Shown here piece by piece: positions 1 through 10,000 of a DNA stretch of 64,000 nucleotides (position 1 is its first letter; each line of letters starts with the position of its first letter). Origin of the DNA: Bacteroidota bacterium (lineage in GTDB: Bacteria; Bacteroidota; Bacteroidia; Sphingobacteriales; Sphingobacteriaceae); contig JAEYZM010000014.1 of NCBI GenBank assembly GCA_023427985.1, positions 96,005-160,004 of the forward strand. The letters are read 5' to 3'. The notes under the pieces are model-generated. The model was not told the origin of the DNA. It ran no database searches and worked only from the letters and a program-made list of their open reading frames with translations. The translations under genes were made by a program, and so were the position numbers.

Positions 1-2607
1 TTCAGTGTAAGTCCAATGTCTACAGGAAACTTCACTGCATCGGCAAATCCCAACACTGTAATTTATCAGTTTAGTTTTTACAATACTGTAAGACCTGCCA
101 CTTACCACAACATCGAAATAAGAGGTGCTCAAACAAGTGTATTCAATGGTTCGTATGCTGTGAATGGTAATTTCACATCCGATGTAAGTTCATCAGGTAA
201 TATATTAATTCAGTCGGGCTTAACAATAAATGGAAATGCAACATTAAACGGTTCCAATGAATTTAGAATTGAAAACCCAGTAACACTTACGATAAATGGA
301 AATTTAAGTGGCACGAAAAATATCGTATACATGAACTATAATAATGCTACGATTAATCTTTTTGGAAATTTCACGCATACTGGAACCTTTACACCTGGGA
401 CTGGGACTTTTCGTTATGGACGCGCTGGCGCTCAAACCTTCAGATACATTACTTATTATAATTTAGTGCTTGCTGGTGCTGGCACTAAAACCATTGCAAA
501 TAACTTTACGATTAATCAAAATGGTTCTGTCACTGTAGAATCGGGTACCACAGTAGATATGCAAACCAATCGTTTCATCTGTAGCGGTTCAGGAATAAAT
601 GCTTATATCGATGGTACATTTACAACTACCAATTCAGAAGGATTAACAGACCGTGCTAATAGTGTTTTTAGTGGTTCAGCATTTGCTACAATTATCCCTG
701 GAGCTTCTTCAACAATAACGTATTCTACAAATGGCAATCAGTACATAACTGGGGGTATTACTTACGCAAATCTGAATATTTTAAATACTGGGACGAAAAC
801 ATTTACTGGAAGTGTTACTGTGAATAATGCATTAAATTTTGGTGCGGGTATGTTAAAAATCGATAATCATCAGTTGAGGTTATTAGGAAGTATTAGTAAT
901 TTTTCTGGGTCTATCGCAAGTAATGAATTTTCAACTCTTGAAATAGCTGCTTCAGGTGCAGCCATTAACTTGAATTTCAATCAAACATCCTCACAAAATA
1001 ACATTGGTACAATTAAATTAAATAGAACAAATAACGTAACACTTACAAATGCAGTGAATGTTTTTCGAACGGTTGAAATCTCAAATGGCAATCTAATATC
1101 AAATGGAAATTTAACACTTATCTCGAATGCTAATAGAACAGCACGTGTTGCAGCTATAGCTTGTGAGAATTGCGGTATAACAGGAAATGTCATTGCACAA
1201 CGATATATCCCTGGCGGAAATGGTAAACGCAAATGGCGCCTACTATCGAGCCCAGTAAACGTATCGAATTCTATTGCATACAATCAATTAATCGACGACA
1301 TCATTGTTACAGGTCAAGGCGGAACTCTCAACGGATTTGATGAAAGTCCTCAAAATTCTTATTCAATTAAAACGTATTCAGAATCTGTTCCTGGTAGTTC
1401 ATCGAATGGTTGGACATTTCCTTCGACCATCAATTCAACAGTACCTACAGGAACAGGTATTTGTGTATTTGTTCGAGGCGATAGAACTACTACAGACCCT
1501 TTCAATCCTAACGCCACTCCTAATAATGCTACGATAGATTATATTGGAGTTATTAACAAGGGCGACATTCAAGTGAACTTATCATATACAAATAATAGCT
1601 CAAGCGCAGATGGCTTTAATTTAATTGGCAACCCCTACCCTTCCGCTATTAATTGGGCCGATGGTACCATAACAAAAACGAATGTGCAAAACAAAATATG
1701 GATGTACAATCCGGTGAGTGCGAGTTATGGAATTTTTGATGCCGACTTAAACGTTGGTACAAATAGTGCAACAAGATTTATAGCAAGTGGACAAGGATTT
1801 TTCGTAAAATCTACTTCAAGCAATTCATCAATTGTATTTAAAGAAATTTCGAAAGCGGACACTCCTGGCTCTAACTTTTATCGTGCCAACATGAACGATG
1901 ATTTATTAAAAATCACTTTATTCAAAGACAGTGCTTATTACGACGAAAGCATCATATATTTTTCAGATAATGCCAGCACATTAGATAACGATGATCATGA
2001 CGCTAGTAAATTTTTTAACGATGAATTAAACTTTTACTCACGATCTTCAAATGGCTATAATTTAGCTATCAATGAATATCCAAAAAATTTAAATAACGAT
2101 ACTATTAATTTATCGGTTTTCTCCTATGCCTCAGGTTCAAAATGGATAGGGAACTATCAATTAGATTTTAGTAAAATTGATGAGTTAAACGATTCTTATA
2201 CCGTTACGCTTTTAGATACATATACTCAAAAAAGAATAGATGTTAGAGAAGAAAACATTTATAATTTCGAAATCGATAACGCTACAGAATCAATGGGTAA
2301 CAATCGATTTAAATTAGTTGTAAATAGAATCAATACAGGAATGGATATAAAATCTTCAAAATTGAATGACATCAATGCATATCCAATACCATTTGAAAAT
2401 GATTTATATATTAAAAACATCAACAATAAATACATTGAACAAATTGAAATTTATAATAACGTAGCCGAATTACAATATCGACAAGTAATTAAAGATTCTA
2501 ATTCAATTATAAAGATCAATACACAAAACATCACAAATCCCGGCTTTTATATTCTAAAAATCTATACAAGCAATAATGAAATAAGAAGTATCAAGGTAAT
2601 CAAATAA
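1..2607 (+). CDS. T9SS type A sorting domain protein, 5' end cut off by the window
   Basis: The frame is open from base 1, so this is the last 868 or so residues of a longer secreted protein. The first ATG, at 16, is inside the reading frame and need not be the start. The first 400 residues are low-complexity Asn/Thr/Gly-rich beta-strand repeats ('LTINGNATLNGSNEF' style), typical of filamentous beta-helix exoproteins. A middle region with a 'KRKWRLLSSPV' segment is common in large Bacteroidota T9SS cargo. The last 75 residues (AYPIPFENDLYIKN... through an IRSIKVIK end) fit a type A Por secretion C-terminal sorting domain, which directs outer-membrane translocation and surface attachment. The role of the passenger is unknown: adhesion or matrix protein is a guess. 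The 3' end overlaps a terminator hairpin. Confidence 0.85.
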   Translation, partial: FSVSPMSTGNFTASANPNTVIYQFSFYNTVRPATYHNIEIRGAQTSVFNGSYAVNGNFTSDVSSSGNILIQSGLTINGNATLNGSNEFRIENPVTLTINGNLSGTKNIVYMNYNNATINLFGNFTHTGTFTPGTGTFRYGRAGAQTFRYITYYNLVLAGAGTKTIANNFTINQNGSVTVESGTTVDMQTNRFICSGSGINAYIDGTFTTTNSEGLTDRANSVFSGSAFATIIPGASSTITYSTNGNQYITGGITYANLNILNTGTKTFTGSVTVNNALNFGAGMLKIDNHQLRLLGSISNFSGSIASNEFSTLEIAASGAAINLNFNQTSSQNNIGTIKLNRTNNVTLTNAVNVFRTVEISNGNLISNGNLTLISNANRTARVAAIACENCGITGNVIAQRYIPGGNGKRKWRLLSSPVNVSNSIAYNQLIDDIIVTGQGGTLNGFDESPQNSYSIKTYSESVPGSSSNGWTFPSTINSTVPTGTGICVFVRGDRTTTDPFNPNATPNNATIDYIGVINKGDIQVNLSYTNNSSSADGFNLIGNPYPSAINWADGTITKTNVQNKIWMYNPVSASYGIFDADLNVGTNSATRFIASGQGFFVKSTSSNSSIVFKEISKADTPGSNFYRANMNDDLLKITLFKDSAYYDESIIYFSDNASTLDNDDHDASKFFNDELNFYSRSSNGYNLAINEYPKNLNNDTINLSVFSYASGSKWIGNYQLDFSKIDELNDSYTVTLLDTYTQKRIDVREENIYNFEIDNATESMGNNRFKLVVNRINTGMDIKSSKLNDINAYPIPFENDLYIKNINNKYIEQIEIYNNVAELQYRQVIKDSNSIIKINTQNITNPGFYILKIYTSNNEIRSIKVIK

Positions 2608-2621
2608 CTACCTTGATACTT
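2586..2621 (+). terminator. Stop-codon-spanning terminator hairpin
   Basis: A perfect 13-bp inverted repeat (AAGTATCAAGGTA at 2586-2598 and its complement at 2609-2621) has a 10-nt loop containing the TAA stop of the preceding gene. The last codons therefore form the left arm. The tract that follows is AT-rich but not a clean U-run, so termination is inferred from position and stem quality. Confidence 0.65.
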
Positions 2622-2933
2622 GTAAATTTAAATCTATTTATTGTTCGTTATAACAGTAATTAGAATTCTTGATTTATTCTGAAAAAAAAGTACCTTACAA
2701 TATTCTTTCTATTGTAATTCCTGAGATTACAACTTCATTTTCAAGGCTAATTTAATCCTTAACTCATAACATTTGTCAAGATTGTTCATGCCTATAGGTA
2801 TTATAAAAAATTAATTTACAAATAGTTAATATTTAAAATTAAGCATATGTATCAATAATTTATATATTTTTGGGAAATCTCAAATTGTGGAATATTGATA
2901 ATTTAGTTTAAATAAGTCAATTTTTGATTTAAC
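2608..2933. other. 326-bp intergenic region
   Basis: There is no convincing ORF or known RNA here. It holds the right arm of the hairpin above, a set of mutually exclusive short stems at 2695-2732, a long A/T-rich stretch, and one -7-like promoter box at 2865-2872. It separates the truncated exoprotein from the type B adhesin cluster. Confidence 0.6.
2865..2872 (+). promoter_or_regulatory. Candidate -7 box (TATTTTTG) for the adhesin cluster
   Basis: The octamer matches the Bacteroidota TAnnTTTG element and would place transcription start about 55 nt before the ATG at 2934. No TTG is found at the matching -33 position, so only half of the promoter is supported. Confidence 0.4.
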
Positions 2934-4712
2934 ATGAGGGCAACAACAACATTATTAATTCTGATATTCAGTTTTGCAATTTCATATGGGCAGGTTCCAT
3001 CTGTTCAACAAATTGTAGTTGCTCCTCTTGCACTCAATGATTCCATTTTATTAGGCAAAAACCAGTCGCGATTAATCGATGTATTATTTAACGATTCCGA
3101 TCCCGATAATAACATTGACTCCAATAGTATACAAGTAGTAGGTGCTCCACAATTAGGTATTTTCCAAGTAATCAATAAAAAGATTTCTTACACCCCATCT
3201 ACAAACGTATGCGGACAAGATTCTATAAAATACCGAATCAGAGATTTAAACAATGAGGTATCAAATATTGCCACTGTTTATATCACAATTACGTGCTTTA
3301 ATCTGCCGCCCATTGCAGAGAACGACTCTTTAATACTAGATGAAGATTCACGCGATAGCATTAATGTTTTTGACAACGACTCTTTTGAAGATGGTCCAGA
3401 AATTATAATTACAATAGCAGAACAAGCAAAGAACGGAGTGGCAAGCATTGGATCTGCTTTTGTTATCCATTACGAACCGAATCCCAACTTTTTTGGATTA
3501 GACTCTATACTGTATTCATTTTGCGACGCAGATCAAAGCGATGAATTATGTGACTCGGCTTATATTTACATTCGTGTACGCCCAATTAACGATCCACCAA
3601 TTGCTATAAATGAAACCATAAATGTTTATCAAGGTATTAGTAGTAATTTTAATTTGAATGCAAATGATTCTGATATAGATGGTCCCGAAAAAATATATAC
3701 GATAATAATTAATCCATCGAATGGATTATCGAATTTGAGTTCATCAGGAATTATTTCATATACTTCAAATAACACTTTTATTGGTAGAGATTCATTGTTC
3801 TATTCTTATTGCGATAATGGCAATCCTAATCTGTGTGATTCAGCATACCTATTTATAAATGTTCAAGAAGTCTTTAAGTTACCTATCGCAATCAATGATA
3901 CCTTAGTTGTAAAACGCAATAGCACAAACAATCGAATCAATATTCTTAAAAATGATTCAAGTTTTTATGGTTTAAATTCAGATTCGATTGTTTTTTTGAA
4001 TTCAGCCCTTAATGGAAATTTTAGTTATGACGATAGTACAATTACATATACTCCAAATAATAATTTTATAGGTGAGGAAATTATCCAATATAGATTCAAG
4101 AATACAATCGATTCTTCATCCAATATTGCAAGTATCCTCATTAGAGTAAATACCCAAGCTAGAGTACCCGATCAATGTCCAATAATTAATATTAGTGGAC
4201 AATCCAATACTATTTTTGTTCAAAGTAATAGTATTCCTGGGAATAAGGAAATTGACGATAATTTTATTTTGATAAATAGAGCACCTCTGCATGGAACTCT
4301 TGGCTTCTACAACCCCATTAATCAAAGCATAGCATATATTTCGGATCAAAATTATACAGGACTAGATAGTTTTACTTATGTACTAAGAGATATAGATGGA
4401 CTACAGACTGAATCTATTAAAGTATGCATTCAAGTAGAGTCTGATATAAATGTTCAACCTATTAATGTATTGAGTCCAAATGGAGATGGTATAAACGACA
4501 GATTTGAAATTGCGGATATCGATAATTATCCAGATAATGAATTAATCATATTTGATAGAAATGCTAATGAATTGTTTAGAACAAAAAATTATTCTAGCTC
4601 AAAGTTTTGGGTTCCAGACAATGTGCTAAATGGTACATATTTTTATATTCTTACAATAAGATTAAACAATACAGAAAAAAAATTCAAAGGGTATTTTACT
4701 ATTTATAAATAA
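2934..4712 (+). CDS. Tandem Ig/cadherin-like surface protein with type B (gliding-associated) CTD
   Basis: This is a 592-aa exported protein with a signal peptide ending near residue 19 (MRATTTLLILIFSFAISYGQ). Four or five Ig/cadherin-like tandem modules follow, each beginning like 'AxNDSxxxxxxxxxxxNVxxNDSD' and ending near 'YTPNxNFxGxDSxxYxxCD', a pattern of the tandem-95/Ig-like adhesin repeats. The C-terminus has SPNGDGINDRFEI and a lysine-rich end, the hallmark of the gliding motility-associated CTD (CHU_C, type B T9SS signal). It is likely exported by T9SS and anchored or released at the surface. Its stop overlaps the start of the PorP/SprF gene by one base (TAATG), so the two are translationally coupled. 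It is probably a short adhesin using that PorP-like partner. The ligand is unknown. Confidence 0.88.
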   Translation: MRATTTLLILIFSFAISYGQVPSVQQIVVAPLALNDSILLGKNQSRLIDVLFNDSDPDNNIDSNSIQVVGAPQLGIFQVINKKISYTPSTNVCGQDSIKYRIRDLNNEVSNIATVYITITCFNLPPIAENDSLILDEDSRDSINVFDNDSFEDGPEIIITIAEQAKNGVASIGSAFVIHYEPNPNFFGLDSILYSFCDADQSDELCDSAYIYIRVRPINDPPIAINETINVYQGISSNFNLNANDSDIDGPEKIYTIIINPSNGLSNLSSSGIISYTSNNTFIGRDSLFYSYCDNGNPNLCDSAYLFINVQEVFKLPIAINDTLVVKRNSTNNRINILKNDSSFYGLNSDSIVFLNSALNGNFSYDDSTITYTPNNNFIGEEIIQYRFKNTIDSSSNIASILIRVNTQARVPDQCPIINISGQSNTIFVQSNSIPGNKEIDDNFILINRAPLHGTLGFYNPINQSIAYISDQNYTGLDSFTYVLRDIDGLQTESIKVCIQVESDINVQPINVLSPNGDGINDRFEIADIDNYPDNELIIFDRNANELFRTKNYSSSKFWVPDNVLNGTYFYILTIRLNNTEKKFKGYFTIYK

Positions 4713-5665
4713 TGAAGTTATTCATATCCATATTGGCTTTTATTATAATCGACATTCAGGCAACAATTGCACAGTCGGACGCCAATTATGCACATTACAT
4801 GTTTAATTCATTACCATTTAATCCTGCCTATGCGGGCAATAAAGATAATCCTACTTTGATATCGTCATATAGAATGCAATGGATAGGAATTGAAGGTGCT
4901 CCTCAAACATTTTTTTTAAGTACTGATTTACCTTTGCGTTCAAATAAAATGGCCATTGCAGCCGATGTATATGCCGATAAGATTGGTGATTTTTCTGTAT
5001 TAAAATCTTACCTTTCTTATGCATATAAGATTCAGTTAAATTCAAATTATAGAGCCTCATTTGGTTTAGCGATGGGTTACGAGAATAGAAACAACAATAG
5101 ACCAAATAATTCGTCATCTGTTGATCCAATATTTAATAATTTAAATTTTAACGAACATGCATTTGATGCAAGAACTGGGATATATATTAGCTCCGATCGA
5201 TTTTATTTTGGACTCTCGGCGACTTCATTATTATCACAATCAATAGAGGCTAGCAATTCCATAACCAATTACAGTACATTTTATTTAAGTTCGGGATATA
5301 CAAAATCAATTAGTCCTACATTAACCCTTTTTCCATCATTTTTATATAAAGATAATTTCATGACTGGTGGAGTTTTTAATTTCACGCAATACATCGGCAT
5401 AAATTCTAAGTATTGGTTTGGATTTAGTTATAGAAATGGGATCAACACATTTAATAATAAAAATTTAAAATTCATCAATTCCAATTCAAGGGTTCTAAGT
5501 ATGTTAATGAATATAGAAATCTTAGAGAATATGAGAATTGGATATGCCTATGATTATAGTTTATCTACTTTAAATCAATTTGAAAATGGATCGCATGAGC
5601 TTCTTATAACTTATACATTTAAGACAAAGCGAATAAATAGAATTCTTAATCCACGGTATTTATAA
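4712..5665 (+). CDS. PorP/SprF family type IX secretion outer-membrane protein
   Basis: This 317-aa protein has a signal peptide (cleaved after about residue 20, '...ATIAQ') and the family's opening 'DANYAHYMFNSLPFNPAYAG', followed by alternating beta-strands ending in an aromatic strand (ELLITYTFKTKR). Members form outer-membrane beta-barrels. SprF is needed for secretion of the gliding adhesin SprB, and PorP-like proteins serve cargo with type B CTDs. Here it sits between two type B cargo genes and overlaps both neighbours by one base, so it is probably the dedicated partner for one or both. The core T9SS genes (porK, L, M, N, sov) are not in this window. Confidence 0.9.
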   Translation: MKLFISILAFIIIDIQATIAQSDANYAHYMFNSLPFNPAYAGNKDNPTLISSYRMQWIGIEGAPQTFFLSTDLPLRSNKMAIAADVYADKIGDFSVLKSYLSYAYKIQLNSNYRASFGLAMGYENRNNNRPNNSSSVDPIFNNLNFNEHAFDARTGIYISSDRFYFGLSATSLLSQSIEASNSITNYSTFYLSSGYTKSISPTLTLFPSFLYKDNFMTGGVFNFTQYIGINSKYWFGFSYRNGINTFNNKNLKFINSNSRVLSMLMNIEILENMRIGYAYDYSLSTLNQFENGSHELLITYTFKTKRINRILNPRYL

Positions 5666-6975
5666 TGAAAAAAATCATAGCTGTAATTATATTTCTGTTT
5701 ACTTTTTCCTTTCTACAATTAGAATCAAGTTTTGCACAGAAAGAATTAAAACTTGCAAATTACCATTTTGAGAATTTCGAATTTTCAAAGGCTATACCTT
5801 TGTATTTAGATGCTTTATACATCGACACAACATTAGAAGCTGTAGAGAAACTCGCCTTTTGTTATAAAAAAACACATCAATACCAAGAGGCATTGAATTG
5901 GTATAATCGTGCTTTAGAGATTCCTTATTTTTCGTCGAGTTCTGTTTTATACTATGCCGAAATGTTAAAATACCATGCGAGGTATAATGAAGCTATTGAG
6001 CAATTTGAATTCTATAAATTATACGCTCCAGAAAAGAAAGAGGAATTAGAAAAGGAAATTAAAAGCTGTGAATATGCAAAGCAAATTGAACCTCTAAAAA
6101 ACATTAAAGTTTCAAATGTAAAAGAATTAAATACCAAGTATTCAGAGAGTGGGGTTACAATGTTTAACAATCAGCTTATCTTTTCTAGCAATAGAAAGTA
6201 TGGCAGTAATCAAATTATCGACAATTGGACTAATAATTATTATTATAAAATCTACGCATCTTCATTCAGTATTGAAAAATCAATAATCAAGTATCAACGA
6301 CCTAAACTTTTTGAAAATACCAACATCAATAAAGGGTATCACAATGCTTTTCCTGCATTTGATATTTTAAACAATCAAATCTATTTCAACAGAACAGAAT
6401 TTGAGAAGAATCCAAATAAAGCATATCAAGTAAAAACAAAAGAATTTAGCAACAGAGTCCAGGTATTTAAGAGTAATTCATCAAATGGAAAAAGATGGAG
6501 CATACCTGTTCCGCTAGATTTTAATAAGCCCCAGTCCTATTCCATTTTACATCCAACTGTTAGTCCCGATTCGAAGTTCTTAATCTTTGCTTCTGACATG
6601 CCAGGTGGATATGGTGGTTATGACTTATACATTTCCGAAATATTATCATACGACAGTGTAAGTACTCCTGTCAACATGGGAAATATCATCAATTCAAAAG
6701 GTGACGAACTTTTTCCATGTTTTAATTCTTTCGGTGATTTGTACTTTTCGTCGAACGGACACTTAGGAATGGGTGGCTTAGACTTATATGTATCTCAGTA
6801 TAGAAACTATGAATTTGGAGAAATTAACCATTTATATCCTCCTTTTAATTCGGCACAAGACGACTTCTCCATTTATTTTTTAAATAATAAGAATACAGGA
6901 TTCTTCTGTTCCAATCGATTTGGCGGACTAGGTGAAGACGATATTTATTATTTCGAAATAATTTCAAATAAATAA
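5665..6975 (+). CDS. TPR plus PD40 beta-propeller periplasmic protein, PorE-like without OmpA domain
   Basis: This 436-aa protein has a signal peptide (residues 1-25). Residues about 28-135 are helical TPR-like repeats (NYHFENFEFSKAIPLYLDAL, AFCYKKTHQYQEALNWYNRA). The rest resembles a WD40-like PD40 propeller, with 'HPTVSPDSKFLIFASDMPGG' and 'LYFSSNGHLGMGGLDLYVS' blades. The T9SS protein PorE has TPR, propeller, a carboxypeptidase-regulatory domain and an OmpA-type peptidoglycan-binding domain; here the protein stops after the propeller. The start overlaps the porP/sprF stop by one base, so it is in the same operon. A periplasmic accessory role for the upstream barrel is inferred, not shown. 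Confidence 0.8.
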   Translation: MKKIIAVIIFLFTFSFLQLESSFAQKELKLANYHFENFEFSKAIPLYLDALYIDTTLEAVEKLAFCYKKTHQYQEALNWYNRALEIPYFSSSSVLYYAEMLKYHARYNEAIEQFEFYKLYAPEKKEELEKEIKSCEYAKQIEPLKNIKVSNVKELNTKYSESGVTMFNNQLIFSSNRKYGSNQIIDNWTNNYYYKIYASSFSIEKSIIKYQRPKLFENTNINKGYHNAFPAFDILNNQIYFNRTEFEKNPNKAYQVKTKEFSNRVQVFKSNSSNGKRWSIPVPLDFNKPQSYSILHPTVSPDSKFLIFASDMPGGYGGYDLYISEILSYDSVSTPVNMGNIINSKGDELFPCFNSFGDLYFSSNGHLGMGGLDLYVSQYRNYEFGEINHLYPPFNSAQDDFSIYFLNNKNTGFFCSNRFGGLGEDDIYYFEIISNK

Positions 6976-7092
6976 TTAAATTTGGAATCCAAGTACTTGT
7001 GATTTAAGTAGTTGAAAATAAAGATAATTTATTTTGTAACATATTTAGAATAACACGTACAAAGAGCTACAACAAACTTAAACGACAACCCA

Positions 7093-10000
7093 ATGAAGAG
7101 AGCCATACTCTTTGTTCTATTATTGCTATATTATTTTCACTCGAACGCACAGATAAGAATTTGTCCTACGAATGTTCCGCTGTTTACAGCAAACTTAGCT
7201 GGAAATCCAGATAGTGTTTGGACAAGTCCTTCTCAATCGAGAAGTAATTTATGTTGTGGTAATTCAAATCCAGATAGATGTGTAGAGTTTATTGTAACTC
7301 TAGATAACGATGCACAAGGAATTAAATTTGATATTGCATCGGGGGCTATTCCTCCAGGTGCAATGTTTTATCAAGTAAATTGTGGACCACAAATACAAGT
7401 GGGTCAGCCAGTTTGTTTAAACGGACCAGGTCCACACAACATCACCTTTTGTAAACCTGGTAACAATCCAAACAGTTATAGAATCACATCCATTGCAAAA
7501 CCTAAAGTATCGCCTCCAACCGTGGTAAGTGATGGATGTAATGGTACAATATTCGCAAGCGATTATGTTGTAAGCTCAATCGTTTGGAGGTCAGTGCCAA
7601 ACAATCCGGTATTCGATTCATACTTATCGGCTTTATCTGGAGTAGATACTGTTCAGGTAAATTTTGCACCAGGAGCTCCTGCATTTGTAGATTATGAAGT
7701 ATGTGGAACACCAATTGGTGGATGTATCGGTACTATTGTTTGCGATACCGTACGCGTACAATTTGTCAATACACTAGCTGCCGATATTCAACCTAAAAAT
7801 GCGACGATTTGTTTTGGTTCAGTAGGCACTACGCTCACTGCAAATGGAGTTGGAGGATTAGCTCCATACACCTATTTATGGAATACTGGTGCAACTACAC
7901 AAAGCATAACCGCTGCAACTGCTGGCACGTATTCAGTTATCATCGACGATGGCACGAGTTGTCCTATAGCATTCGATACAGTTATCGTTACTGATTTTCC
8001 ATCGGCAATCATTGCAGATGCGGGACCCGATAGAATTGAATGCAATAGTAGTTCTCCGTTTGCAATTCCATTAAATGGTTCTGTTCAAGCGGCAACAGGT
8101 GGAATTTGGTCGAGCACGGGCACCGGATCATTTTCACCCAACAACAGTACACTTAATGCCAATTATTTACCTAGCCCTGCTGAACTAGCAGCAGGTTCAG
8201 TTTTACTCACACTCACAACAACAGGCAATGGTACTTGTCCGGCCGATACCGATCAAGTATTTATAAGAATTTCAAATGCAGCAATAGTTAATGCTGGCAA
8301 TCCTCAAACAGTATGTGCAAATAATCCTAATGTGAGTTTAAATGGTACTGTAAGTGGTATAACAACTACAGGAACCTGGACAACAAATGGTACCGGTTCA
8401 TTTTTGCCGAATGCCAATACATTAAATGCAACGTATGTTCCTAGTCAGGCCGATATCAATTCGGGATCAGTTTTACTTACACTTACATCAACTAATAATG
8501 GAATTTGTAATCCAGTTGCGAGCACCGTTACCATTACGATAAATCCTACACCTATAGTAAATGCTGGCAACAACACGAACGTTTGCACAAACAATCCAAA
8601 CGTAAATTTGAATGGACTTGTTAGTGGAATCGTAACAAATACTGGTACTTGGAGCAGTAGTGGTAATGGAATTTTCTTACCAAACACAAACACGCTTAAT
8701 GCAGTTTATATTCCTTCACAAAGCGACTTAAATTTGGGTTCTGTTCAATTAATCTTAAACGCAACGAATATTGGAAATTGTTCAGCAGTTAGCGATACCA
8801 TTAATATAACTTTCGGACCTATTCCAATTGTTAATGCGGGTGCCGATGTAGTGAGGTGTAGAAACAACATTGGTACCATCGGTCTAAACGCAAACATTAC
8901 AGGTGGAGCAAGTGCGGGAATTTGGACAACAAATGGCACTGGAACTTTTAGTCCTAACAATACAACATTAAACGCAAATTATATTCCTAGTCAGGCCGAT
9001 ATTTTAAATGGAAATGTTCAATTGATATTAAGCACAACGAACCATGCAAGTAATGGATGTTTAATTGTGCGTGATACCTTACAAATACAATTTACACCTG
9101 CTCCAATTGTAAATGCAGGTGCAGATCAAACAGTATGTGCAAATAATATCAACATCAATTTGAATGGAACAATATCGGGTGGAGCAAGTACAGGTTTTTG
9201 GAGTTCTAATGGCACCGGAAATTTCTTACCAAATAGCAGTTCACTAAATGCTACCTATGTACCAAGCGCTGCTGAGATTAGTTCAGGAAATCCGATAAGA
9301 ATTATACTAAGTTCAACAGGAAATTCTGCTGGATCATGCCTTGCAGTTTCTGATACGATGTTTGTAAACATTACACCTGCTCCTATTGTACAAGCAGTCG
9401 CAGATTTTACTATATGCTCAACAAATCCTGTAATTTCTTTAAGTGCAACAATTTCTGGAGGAGCAACAACTGGAATTTGGACATCGAATGGTTCTGGTGT
9501 ATTTAATAATCCATCGCTATTAAATCCAACGTATACACCTAGCTCAACTGATATTACTAACGGCTCTGTTCAATTTGTTTTGAGTTCAACCGGAAATACA
9601 AATAATTCGTGTGCTATAGTTAGAGATACTGTTACAGTTACTATAGTTCCACTAGCAACAGTTACAGCAAATCAAACTGTCATTACGAGATGTAGAAATA
9701 ATATTGGAACAATCAATGTTTCTGCAAATTTCACTGGTGCAGCCACAGGAATCTCTTGGTCAACAACGGGAACTGGAAGTTTTGCAAATCCGGGTTTAGC
9801 AAGTACAAATTATGTCCCAAGCAATGCCGACATAAATAGTAATACATCGATCTTCTTAATTGCTACGAGTAGTGGGAATGCATCTGGATTGTGCGCACCG
9901 ATTGCCGATACAATTGTTTTAAATTTCACGCCAGCGCCTATAGTTTCTGCTGGTGCGAACATCAACGTTTGTGCAAACAATATTGGATCAGGAGTAGTAC

